Assembly: GCA_914767715.1 (NCBI GenBank)
Contig: OU612068.1
Coordinates: forward strand, 32,548,001 to 32,612,000
Direction of reading: 5' to 3'
Origin: Membranipora membranacea
Taxonomy: Eukaryota; Bryozoa; Gymnolaemata; Cheilostomatida; Membraniporidae
DNA: 64,000 bases
The first letter of the stretch is position 1, and each line of letters opens with the position of its first letter. Of the stretch, positions 12,457 to 24,200 are shown one piece after another. The position numbers and the translations under genes are program-made. The notes beneath the pieces are model-generated. The model ran no database searches, was not told the origin of the DNA, and saw only the letters and a list, made by a program, of their open reading frames with translations.

Positions 12457-15143
12457 TCATTCAGATTTCTCAACACAGAGCAGTGACTGAAGAAACTTAT
12501 AACAGTACCAACCCTGAAATATGGAAAAAAATAGCATGAGGGCTGTTTAGAAGAGCAAACATATGGTAGAAATGCAGTCATATTTATCAGGCTGCTGGAA
12601 AAATGATTTCCTATAAGAATCGCTTGGTCATAAGGCTTGGGAGGGTAGGTTAACTAATGGTTAACTAATTGATAATGATTCTTTATCTCTGGAATATAGT
12701 CTTTTTTCCAGCCTTCTCAAATGAAATAAATCACCAGACTGGAATAGAACTAATCCCTCGACATTAACTGAGGGGATTATGAAATGACAAACAATCAGCC
12801 TGGTGGTAGACAGAGTAGATATAATGCATTTTACTCTTGATTTTAAATATATTATTTAATTTCTGTTAGGTGTAATATCAAGAGTGTTCGGCAAATATTT
12901 GCAATAATTTTGAACACACAGGGGACTGGCTCTGATCTTGCCCTACCTGCTGGTGTAGGCCAAGGCTATAAGGCTTCTATGGATAGGTGGCGGCTTTGGG
13001 CTGGATCAATTAACCAAGAAATGAGCCCCAAATGTGAAACAAATCTGGGACTCCTGCGGCACCAATCATGCAAACACAATGAATAGCGAGCACACGATTG
13101 TTTAGTGTGCTTCAAACAATGGCTATTAGATAAATAGGGATAGGTTATTGTCTGAATTAAGTAAATAAAGCTTACCTCAGCTAATGCCGCTAGTGCTCTA
13201 CCAGCGATAAGAGCTGTATAGATAACTGACTGTACTGACTGGTCACACCATGCAGCTATCAGGCCTGGGGTATATATGGTTATATAGTACCATAGAGGTA
13301 ACACAAATAGACTCCCAACCATGTAGAACCCGTGAAGTGTTTTGAAATCTATAAAAAAAGGCAGAGCATGATAATTTCTATGGCATAATAATATAAATAT
13401 AACCATATATACATCACAATATCTTGGAGATAATGAAGGTCAGTTATCACACCGTTTAAACCAATTCAAAACAACTGGTATATTGTCAATGAGCAACTTC
13501 ACATAGATAGTGATCATCAATTATTTTCAAATATGACAGGCCTAATATTGGTTAAATGACTTACTGTTTTTCATGAGAAAAGAAATAAGTGAAGGCGCTT
13601 TTGGAGGTGTTTTCCACACCTTGCCAAACAATATCTGGATTGCCATAAATGTTAACCACTCCCACACCATAATCATATACCCAACACTCTGTAATAACAA
13701 ATCAACAGTGGAAACGGTATGATGTCAACTTTATTCATTTATGATTGCCTGTGCAGCAACAATTTCTACAGAATGAGCTATATTTTCACTGAACCTTAAA
13801 TTGAGTGTGTCCTCTTGTCAACCAACAACACAGATTGAAGTGTCTCCTCGAGGTGTAACCATTAAAATGATGTCTTAAATATAGCAACCCAGACTGATGT
13901 TGAAAGAAAACTTTTATCTAGTAGAAACTAAGTAGAAATATCGACTTACTGGATGAATATGGGTCCACAACAAACCGCGAGAGATCAGGTCAATGAAAAT
14001 GTCAAACTGAAACGAGAAAGAGTATAAATAAATGGTCACGCATATCATATCATATCACATATCATATCACATATCATATCACACTCAGAAAGAAGAATAA
14101 TCTCGCTGCTATAAACTTATTGAACTTGAATTAATATGTATATATGTATGAGCAGCTAAGTCAGATTTTCTTAGGTCTAGTGATAAAATAAACAAAGTCA
14201 GTAAAGCTTACCCAGGCCCCAAAAGCACTTGTTTGGTTGAATTTCCTTGCTAATCGGCCATCAATCTCTGCAAGGAGATAAACATTTCATTGCATTCAAA
14301 GTAAGGATCATGCTTGAGTTATTTTTCTTTTGTGTTCACTAATCAATTCATTTTAAGAATGTTTATTCTCATTTATTAAATTGAGATAGCCGCCAAGCGA
14401 TGAACTGAGGGAGTTCATTGCAGCAAGGGCCTTATGCCTTATGCAGTGATGTAATTATACTCACCATCCAATGCAAAGCTTAGTGAATAGACCGCTATAG
14501 CTTGAGTGTAGTGTTGCTGGTAGTGTAGTGCAGCAGCTATACCGCATAATACCAGACGAATGTAACCTGGATGGGAGAGCGGAGGAGTGACCATAGATAC
14601 ACAGGCAATTTGGATGAATGTTCAGTTAAACGATTTGATACAAGCACCAACCAGATGAGTTTAAGCCCTCTGATAACAGCCACAAGAAAATCCGACTGAG
14701 ATTTTATTCCCGCCATACTATCTCAATTTACGACAAAGAAAACACACATCAAGCCATTGTAACAACAGTTGACAATAATTCAATTAAAGACAAGGCCTAA
14801 TTAGCAGGTTAGACAGTGGTTCTGTTGGTTGGAGTGCCGGTCTGCAGCGCGCAAGGACTGAAGGTTGTACTTCAGTCCTACAGCAGTCTGCTGACATCTA
14901 GGGTATGCTGGGCTTCCAGGTGTGCTCCATTTGTCCCTCAAACTAAGACCAAATTCACCGTGAGTGCACTCATTATTTTGCTGCAAATTCTTCGGGATGT
15001 GGTGTGTGACTGGATATCGTGATATTTTTAACCGACCAAATTTTGATTTAGCTTTGACTCCGCACAGTAATCAAAATGATAATCGGATTGAACTTACCGA
15101 CTATATTTGGGACCCACAGCAGTACCTTCCAATTAGTATCCAT
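12457..15143 (-). CDS. CDP-alcohol phosphatidyltransferase, phosphatidylinositol synthase-like
   Basis: Exons: 15098-15143, 14465-14566, 14212-14267, 13950-14006, 13565-13688, 13176-13348, and a tentative last exon 12457-12513. The first six join in phase into 186 codons starting MDTNWKVLLWVPN. The VPNxxGYxR segment and a complete CDP-alcohol phosphotransferase signature are present: D-G-x2-A-R-x8-G-x3-D-x3-D, read here as DGRLARKF...FGAWFDIFID and split across two exons. Several hydrophobic segments follow. This is the active site of membrane enzymes that join CDP-diacylglycerol to an alcohol; the N-terminus and length resemble CDIPT (about 213 aa), which makes phosphatidylinositol in the ER. 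The last exon is uncertain: the phase-0 frame gives only 18 residues before a stop, while a neighbouring frame looks more like the CDIPT C-terminus, so a small exon may be missing. Confidence 0.8.
14043..14086. repeat. Small (atatcatatcac)n-type tandem repeat
   Basis: About four imperfect copies of a catatcatatca-like unit in the intron between exons 14212-14267 and 13950-14006 of the phosphatidyltransferase gene. Confidence 0.7.
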
Positions 15144-18100
15144 GTTGTAACCGTGACCTGGAATCAAAGAAGTGCACTACCAAAAAATGGTACAGTAATT
15201 AGCAGCAAGAAGGGTCCTGTTGGTCTTTTTCTGGCTTACTCAGGCAGACCTATCTGAACTGAGATGTAGGCCTACAGTAGATTTTGTTGATCTGATATAA
15301 AGCTTGAAATAAACCTCTTGGTTCAAATCACACCAACCAATAAACAGTATACGTTGTACAACCAGGGAGAACGTTTGTAAAACCTAAGTGTTCTATCTCG
15401 TACTGCCAGTACCTAATCATCCGGGACTAAACGAGTTTGCACATCAATGTTATGAATCAGCTTGAAAATGGAAAAAAAACAGCTTGATGTAATTTGGAAG
15501 GGTAGTGTATTTCATACTGGGATAGTTGGTGTTAATGTAAAAACCACTGAAATATATTATATGGTTGAGGGGTACAGATATATATTATTATTATACAAGG
15601 ACTATTATTGTATTATCTGACCCTGAGCAAGCGTATGGCTATTCATGCATGGTTGCTGGATTTATATCAATGGTAATAACTGTGACTAGTACACTCTGAA
15701 TGAAGTGACAAGCACACAGTATCATATGGATGAGCCAACTAGGATCTGAGCAGCTGTTTACTCCTTGATCTGAGCGAAGTCCAGAGTGCCATTTTTGATT
15801 GTCAACATTTAGTTTCAAAGTAAACCACAATGAAAACAAATTCAGGACAAGCCTTTCCTAGCCTTACCAATGCCTAGACTAAGTTGACACCTCCCAAAAC
15901 AACTAAAAACTCTGAGGGTTTCTTTGCTATAGCTTTTCCTCCGAATAGTTCCTCTGCATATATAACATAGCTTACACAGGAAATATAGTACAAAGGTGAT
16001 AAGCTGGCTCACTACAAGAATGTACATAGTTTTGATTGGACAATGACGAGCAGTTTAGATTCTGATTGGCTATGACTCTGATTTATTTTAATTGGCTGAA
16101 ATGGGAAAAGGTTGTTTCACTTTTATGCAGAGCATGAGTGAGGAGTGTCAGGATTGCCACCAGTGAGAATGGAATCCTTCCATTTTCCTTGTTGCCACTG
16201 CACTTTTCCAAATTTCAAAATTCCCCATGCCAGGTTTGTTTTTCATCAAGACCTGAAGTATATTTTGATAGTTTAATTCTAAACAAATGATCTAAGTAAT
16301 GATGATTTTTGATGTTCTGACCTTTCTTGCATATATAATGTATGTTTGACTGCCCCCTTAGGTTTTTGTTGTTTTACTGTTGTTTGTTGTTCAAACAAAA
16401 AAACCTCAAAAAGCCAAGGGGGCATTCAAACATTGCCAGAGTCCGAGGTTTTAGAGTAGACCTGTCAATTGCCCTATCCCAACATACCTCACCGACCCAA
16501 CTTACTCCCCCCATATCAGCCTCTGGCCATATCTCCATACTAATTGAGATCACATATCTTCTGCCAAATCTCACAGTGTAATTCGACCCTCTTTTCTTCC
16601 AGCAAAAACACCCTGCACCTACATTATTGTTATGATGTATTCACAGGAAAGCACAGATGAGACCACAGACGTCTTCCACAGATCAACATAAGAAATGTAA
16701 GAAACCCACTGGTTATTTGTGTTCGGTTATTACAAATGCAGGGGCATTAATTAAGCATATAACTATTGGTGGCCAGCCAAACAATGCCCTGACGAGGGGG
16801 GGGGGGCGCTACCCCAGATTTGTATCATACTGCAGGTATCAATATCATGAATTTATTGCAGATTGATGAAGACAAGGCGCAAATTCAGGCGGTGCAGTAA
16901 CAGATATGGTTTTTTATTTTGTTTCACCCAACCAATCATGATGCATGCTGCATTGCGTTATGTCCTGCCAAAGCGTAAAATAACTCCTGGGTCTTGCCCT
17001 ATAGGCTTTTAAATATGGATCTTCACTTCTTATCCTCAACTCTGAGATTTCTTTGCTATCTTATTTTGTCAAAAGATTCCTTGGTATAATGATCCGAAAT
17101 ATCAACAGGTGAAATAAACAGAAATTATCGACCTGAGGCAGCACCTCATTTGCATTCAATGTTGCAATGACTCCATGACAAGATCAGCTTCTCCAAGTAC
17201 TTTGATGTAACTGAGATTATACTGCGCTTCTCATGTGATAATATCTTGGTGGTAAAGCATAGCGACAAATTTATTACTGTAATATTATATACAAAAGCTA
17301 CTTTCAGGATAGGGATCTTATCCCAGTGTGTGAAGAGCATAGCTGACAGGTCTCCCTAGATTAGGTAGGGAGGCTCCCATTTTTAGGGGTTTTTCCACCC
17401 CTCCCTATCTCCCATTTTCCTCCCTTTTTCCAGCTTCATTCACCCAGAAAATTTGGTAAGCAAGGGAAACTTGTTTTTCTCTCTTCACAGTACATATACC
17501 TATGGTATTACTTATAACCATTAATGCTTGTATCTTTACCTAGCCTAACACTATTGATAGGGCTGTCTCTCCTAGTTCCGATAAAGTACAACAATATCAT
17601 TTGTAAAATCAGGTAAAATGACACAATTCATAATTTGAACAAACGAGTACCGAGTTACACTTGCACTCCGGGACGCAGAGTGGTACTCTGGGTTGGGAGT
17701 TTGTCTGCAAAGACCTCCTGATTTCTGGGTCTACTAACTTTTCATGTATGGTGAAGAACGATTATAGATACAATGACCTCTTATGTGAGATTTCTAACCA
17801 ACTCTAGATAATGTATCAACAGCCATCTATTAGAAGTTCAGAAATAACGGGATTGTTGCGATTTAACGGTACGTAACTGCTCAACGTGAAAACAACGCTG
17901 CGCCCAACAATGCCGCTGTCATTACGCCATCTGGTCATTATGTACGCACATTTTAAAACTCGGGAATCTTTTGTTTTGTACTCATTTACATGAGTTGTTT
18001 GTTTGCTGTCCAATTCCAAACAGTGGATCAGTTCGTATTTCTTGATTATGACAGCTGGGTGCAAAGATAAGTCTACATTCCCAGTGAGTAGAGATCTATG

Positions 18101-18448
18101 TTTTGCGATAGATTTAATTGTAATTTGAACTCAACCATGATTGATCTCAACAGATTTCTAAAACATGGTTGTCTAAACAATTTTGTCCATTTTAGTTTTT
18201 CTAATAGTTTATTCTAAACTGAGAAATATACAGACATCGGTTAGACTTTTGAAAGACAGGTAGCAAAAGGTTATGCTCCCTGGCAAGATTTTAGGATGAT
18301 GTCTTTATGATGCATGTAATGTGGCTTGGTTTTATCATGAATCTATGGAAGAAAACCAAACTCACGAAAATCATCCGATCAGAGACCTAAATCATAAGTT
18401 GCCTGTAGAAATGAGCTGAAATATTCTTTTGTTTTTACTTTTTTTCAG
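15144..18448. other. Intergenic region, no gene recognised
   Basis: About 3.3 kb between the divergent phosphatidyltransferase start and the first recognised exon of the + strand unknown gene. Only short open frames occur. It holds the 16341-16436 hairpin and a run of ten G at 16797-16806. The missing first exon(s) and promoter of the downstream gene should lie here, but no convincing start plus donor could be chosen. Confidence 0.5.
16341..16436. repeat. Inverted repeat / hairpin, about 95 bp
   Basis: atgtttgactgccccctt near 16341 pairs with aagggggcattcaaacat ending near 16436 (one mismatch). The inner tracts aggtttttg and caaaaaaacct also pair across a T/A-rich loop. Compatible with a tiny MITE or a structured non-coding RNA precursor; no other evidence was seen. 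Confidence 0.6.
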
Positions 18449-20595
18449 ATCATTACTGCTACCAAACTTATAGAGTGTTTGTTGAGCGACTTCTCTCAGT
18501 TATATTCTATTATTGTAAGTAGCCATAGATGTTCTGTCATACCACAAGTATTCAAATAGGAGCATTTCTGTAGTATATTAATTATTCTCATTATTACAAT
18601 TTATACCAAATCGGTTAGCGCTTGTCATTCACTGCCAGGCGATCGGTGCCGTTGGAGTCGTGGGTTCGAGTCCCACTGGAGGAGCTTTCAAGCCCCCAGC
18701 CTCCTCTGGTATTTTTCTCTCCCATCACTCCCACATTCTTTGTTTAGGTGTATTTTATCAAGGATGTAGAACATCTACTGCTTGTGCAGAAATAGTATAA
18801 CCCCATTCAGAGTTGCGATTCCATCCTTAATTTCCCCATGTTTAGGAAGAAAACAAAGATGTGCTGTATGAGAGCGACATAACTCGAGCTTTTAAGTCTA
18901 GGCAGAGTGTGATGAGAGCTGTTAGAAGGCCGTGGTGTAAGTCTTATAACTGGAGTAGTATCCTATCTCAGGGTCACTCTGGGCAGAGTGGTGAGTATCA
19001 GGAAATCTTGTTAGGATCAAAGCATTTATTTGTGAATCATTTAGATGCAAAATAGAGAGAAAACAATAAATCTATCATGTAATTCATTGTATTCATTTGG
19101 TATCTTTACCTATAGGATGAGATATTGTATTGTTTTCGTGATCTGGCAGGCTGCTAATTGACCTGAAGGATTACCTCTTGAATGGATACCGTGGCCACCA
19201 TTGCATTTACTCATTAAAATAGCAATTAAATTGATATAAGTTCATTCCTGTGTAACTTAGATTTCATCCAGTAATTAATTTTGTTCATGGTTATTTGCAG
19301 ACCATAGTTCTGTGGAATCTCATGATGAACCTGAGGAAGTGAACGTAGCAAATAATAGAAATAGAAGTGACAATCCTCTCAACTCTAAAGGCAAACCCGA
19401 TTATGACCAAGAAAAAACAAAAAGTATTCAGGATGATCAACGTGCTGTGAGTTCTAGTATCTCCTTCTTTTGGGAACCAGAGAAGGATGATGGATCATGT
19501 CCTGGAATGTCGGATTTTCTAAGTGTTAGTAAATCAAAAACTGACAGTGGGCTGTCATACTCCAGTCAGCTAGAGAATGATGAGACAGATGACGATGGTG
19601 AGCATGGTTACTAATATCTCAGAAAATATTTTACATAATGGAATCCTAAAGCCCGAGCTTTTAAATAACTGAAGCCATTAATGCTATCAGACGATTAAGC
19701 TGGGGGTCCTTCAATTAGAATGAGCGATGCTTTACTAAAGCAAATTATCACTATCACATCGCTCAAAATTATCACTCACTTGGTATTTGAATTAAAAAAA
19801 AAAGCTCACTCAGAAAGTATATAGTTCAACCAATGAGTGAGCAATTTCTGAGTGAGACCCTAGCAGGTATCACTCTCACTCATTGAGTGAGGGATCAGAT
19901 AGCAATGTCGACTGTTTTTAAATTGAAACACCCCCCTGGATCAACAGCTCGAATGCAAGAGTGGGTGCGCATTTGATGTTAAAGCAAGAGGAGAACTCTA
20001 TAGAAGACTATCCGGTTGTAGTGGTAATATTGCTCTAATCTTGCTGTTTTGTTTACTCCCTACAGCATCAGAACTCATTTCACACATCAGGAATCAGTGC
20101 AAGACAAACAATCATCCCCAAGAGTCTCTCCCTTCCTCAAATCTACTGGAACTAAAAAACAAGACAGAAGACTTCATTTATGACATACCAGTAGAAAGAG
20201 ATGTGAAATATTCAGATATTAGTGATGATAAAATGATTGAAGATATTATGACCAGAGATAACTCTGATTTAATATGCCTATCTGACCCATGTGATCATAG
20301 CTTTGACATGCCTATGCCGCCATGGGGTTACCCTGAACCAAATTATATATCCATGAATGAAATTGCAAGGAAGTCTAATATCTACAACCTACACTCTGTC
20401 TGTGGTTCAGTTACAAGAAAAACTAAGCCTGCAATTTCTAAGAGAGTGCTCAATAAAGTTGGTTTTAATGTGACTGGTGGCCTGTCTGTTAAAAAAACTA
20501 CTACGACTACGACTAACACTCCTACCATCTTACCTTCTCTGATGCCTCGATGCTTGTCACAGTACAATGTAGGAAAGGCATTGGAACAGAAATGA
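18449..20595 (+). CDS. Unrecognised acidic protein, 5' incomplete
   Basis: Exons 18449-18514, 18846-18990, 19301-19597 and 20066-20595 join in phase into 345 codons and end at TGA 20593-20595. The start is not resolved; the first listed exon begins with an open frame after a good acceptor (tttttttcag). The N-terminal part looks helical (TATKLIECLLSDFSQLYS). The middle is Ser/Asp/Glu-rich, with segments such as SSISFFWEPEKDDG. The last exon has an unusual Pro/aromatic motif (MPMPPWGYPEPNYIS), a threonine run and a basic C-terminal part. I recognise no domain. Splice borders are strong and phases agree, so it is a real gene, but its function is unknown. It lies about 620 bp upstream of the ankyrin-kinase-KEN gene on the same strand. 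Confidence 0.7.
18610..18680 (+). repeat. tRNA-like fragment with perfect T-arm (SINE head or tRNA relic)
   Basis: atcggttagcgc resembles a tRNA D-loop/A box. About 45 bp on, gtgggttcgagtcccac forms a complete 5-bp T stem around the invariant TTCGAGT loop (B box). The 5' acceptor strand does not pair with the 3' side and no good anticodon stem is seen, so this is a tRNA-derived relic and not a working tRNA. It lies in an intron of the unknown gene. Confidence 0.55.
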
Positions 20596-21215
20596 TTCAG
20601 TTCACTTCAACCACATGACCTTCTGTATGTTGTTTTATCTAGCAGTAATTCTTTCTCAAAATTAGATTCTAAATATCGTCAAATACTATTGCTCGTACCT
20701 GTTGGTGCATAGGAAGTCTACCAGTAACAAATCATGATATAAGTTTTTTAATGCTGTAATTTACTCCTGAGCATTGATATCTTTACATCTACTGGTTGTC
20801 TGCGCTTTGCCAATCATTAGCATTTTAAATCTTAGTTTGTTTCAATATCTTCTCATCAAATGTTCATTTCCCTTTCCCTCTCTTCTCAGAAATACATATT
20901 TCAATTTTTATTATAATTCATCCTGACATTCTCCTCCTTACCAGTCACTACCAATAAAAATTTCGATTCATCATCGACATCATTGTTATTATTGACTGCG
21001 CCTATTGTGTTCCATTTGTCACCATATCACACAACACCATATTCACAATGCTGCCACACGCCGACTTTATCTTACTGCTCTGCATGACGTCATTGCATTC
21101 AAATTGTTTCATTGTGCAACTTGTCTTCTCCTGCCGTACTATTTGATGCGATCTTATAACTGGAGTTCAGCGTGTATTCAGCGTGTATTCCATCAAGTTC
21201 ATCTCACTGTAAACA
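20596..21215. other. 3' UTR of the unknown gene and spacer before the ankyrin-KEN gene
   Basis: The stretch follows a stop codon and contains AATAAA at 20953-20958, a plausible poly(A) signal. The open frame of the next gene is closed upstream by an in-frame TAA at 21210-21212. Nothing else was recognised. Confidence 0.5.
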
Positions 21216-24200
21216 ATGCGATGTCCCTGTAAGCCTTCTTGCCAGGGACCTTGCGCTGTCGAAATATTAAAGACAGCTATGTTTTCCCAACCAAAACGGC
21301 CTGAGGGGCCTCCTAAACAACTGAGTAGCAGCAATGTGGACGCTTTCACTACTATTCAGCATTTGGAAATGCTATTCAAAGAACATCGTGCTTCTGATAT
21401 CCTGAGGAGTGGTTTCAATGATGCTTTGGTAAGCCCACCTGGTCCTTTTTTTTCACAACAACGACCTTATTATTGTTATCAGCTGGTGTCATCAGTCTGA
21501 AAATCTAAGAAGTTTGACTCACATTATCTGCATTCTATTTCATCATTTCTATCTCATACTCGTCCCGGCCTCTCCTGAGCGATACTAGTTGAGATATAAA
21601 CTAAATTAATTTGATATATATGAGCGCGCCTACAGACTAATGTGAGATATTTGTTATATTTATCCAATTATTCGTTTTATAGTTGTTATCCAGATCCTTG
21701 CTGGCCTGTTCACCTCCCTAAAAACCAAAGTTTGGGTAAACACTCTTTTATCATTGTAGCAATCCTTATACATAAGAATGGACATTGAATCTTTGTAATC
21801 TATTATAGGTTTGCATTCCACCGTTGCTACTTGTGAGCTCCGTAGGATACAATGAAGGTGTGATAAAACTGGTCGCTGCAGGAGCAAATGTCAATCTTCA
21901 AAACCCAAAAGTAAGATATGAAATGTAAATGCATTATCAGCCATGTTTCATAAAACTATTGAATAGAGAGCTATCGCTTAACAGGATGTGAATCTTTAGA
22001 ACCATTGAGGTATAGTATTATACATATTAGTGCTGACAAACGATATCTTCAAACTTTATATTAGGATTATGCCAGCAACATAACTAGGAATTTTAAAGAA
22101 TGCATAGAAATCAAAATGTTTCATAGCCGCATCATTACTTAATTCACTCACAATAACATTGGCACCAACAATTTCCTTTTATATCTATCAAGAGGACAGT
22201 AACATATCTAGGTATAGTAGAAAACCCTGGAAATGGAGTTTGACTAGCTTATCAGTGCGTATAATAACACATCAGAACCACAGACGAGGACTAAAATAAT
22301 ATTAAAAATTTCATCCGATGTTGACATTTTGAATTTGTTTGTTCATATTTTCACCACCTTCAATCAGCCAATTTCCTCACATAGATCTTACAAACACTTC
22401 TGCTATATATTTATTCAGGATGGAAATACTCCGTTGATCCTGGCTACCAAAGGAAAGCATGTAGAAACGATGAACATTCTACTTACACACAGCGCTAATG
22501 TCAGCATCTCAAATCAGGTAACAAAGAATCCCCATCACCCCTGTGTTCCTCTAAAATGTCCCACTGCCACTGATTTGTAAATGGGTGTTAATATTGTCAT
22601 TCAAAATGACCACATATGTTGGGTTCACCCACCTGCATTGAGCATTGACATGACATCTCTGTATTTATATTTGATAGGTGTTCAATGCCCGCATGTCGCA
22701 TTGAACGCAAGAACATAAAACTGAAGAAGTTCTTGGCCTTAATATTATTCTGATAACCTCTATCACTATAAACTGGTCACTTACGCTGATATAAACTGCA
22801 TAATCTCTCTTCATTAGGAAGGTAATAATGCTTTTATGATAGCTGTGACAACCGGATCCCCAGCTCCTGTCAATCTACTCTGGCAGCATCGCAGATCCTT
22901 CAATATCGACTTCAGGAACAAGGTCAGCATCAGCTCAATATAACAAATAAATTATAGTGTATACACACATTGACACAACAATCCTTTGAGGATCAGCTGA
23001 GGCTGTTATATTAACGTTTTGATGACATGCAAAGGGCTCTGCGCTCTGAGGTTACTGCTGATCGATCAGCTGAGGCTGGTCTCTGAATATATGATCACAG
23101 ACCTTAGAGGCTGTAACAGCTCGATGTGCTTTGACCTTTGACCTCTATGCCTCAGATGAGCAGACTGAGATGAATAGCATTCATGATCAGCTCTTTTAAT
23201 CAGCGACCCCATATCTATAAGACAGCTACCAAACATGAGTAATAGAATCTCCCTTAATTTAAATTTCAATTTATGTCAATTAGTTTGATTTGTTTCATGA
23301 TCGTGTCCATTCTTACCTTAGCTTGGATACTCTGCTCTCTTACTTGCTGCTGAGAGATGCTGGGAATCTTGTATAAACATGCTGATTACTATCGGAGCTA
23401 ACAAGAACCTGCTCACAGAACACAGTGATTCGGCGTTGGCTATCTCCACAAAAGCTAACGATAGAAAATCTGTCAACAGACTTTTGAACAATAACATCAG
23501 GATTACTACTGAGAACAAGGTTTGTATTTGTTGGTAAATCTGTTACCAGTAATCTGTCTTGGCTTCCAACCAGCAGGACAAAAAGCAAAATGCACTTCCA
23601 TTTTAAACATTTCTAAATCAGAGGCCAACATAAACAACAGTACAACATCACTTTTGAATGGACTCCATATCAAATTCAGCAGAACACTATGGAGTTGTGA
23701 TAGACATTATGGCCATTTTGAGGTAGGTAGAGGTTTCACTTTAAGGATGTACTATATTGTTCTCTCTATCCAGTCGTGTGAGATGCCTCTCTGCATAGCA
23801 GTTACTCAGCACAAGTCTGAAATATTTGAACTTATTGCCAAAAGAATGGATTCAACTGAGAGACAATATTATGTGGCAGTGAGTATCTTATTCGAAGTTT
23901 TTCCTCAACATGAATATCAATCTTATTTATGCCTACATCTTATTTATGCCTATATCTTATTTCATGCCTTTATCTTATTCCATGCCTATATCTTATTTTT
24001 GTCTAAGGAGCAGGAAATGCGATGAGTGGATGATTGATGAATTGATTGATTGCTGAATTGATCTATGGATTGATTGATTAATTGATTCATCACCGGACAC
24101 AATTGAATATTTTTCATTATAATTATATATTATCGTATATTATTTCATATTATATCATTATCGTGTCATATGCATTTATGAGTTTTATGTATATAAAGAT

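Noticed and set aside
12966-13406. 146-codon continuous minus-strand frame as a stand-alone gene
   Set aside because: Only 13176-13348 is an exon of the phosphatidyltransferase; the rest reads through introns at clear donor and acceptor sites.
14630-14720. First exon of the phosphatidyltransferase starting MAGIKSQSD at 14716
   Set aside because: It ends in the wrong phase and lacks the conserved VPN segment; the 15098-15143 exon supplies both.
15842-16027. 61-codon minus-strand frame starting with a hydrophobic stretch
   Set aside because: No splice context, neighbours or family match; length is expected by chance in this AT-rich stretch.
18610-18680. Functional tRNA gene
   Set aside because: The T arm is perfect, but acceptor strands do not pair and no proper anticodon arm could be drawn.
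20066-21428. Fusion of the unknown gene with the ankyrin-KEN gene
   Set aside because: The upstream frame ends in TGA at 20593-20595 with a poly(A) signal after it, and the downstream frame has an in-frame TAA at 21210 before its ATG.
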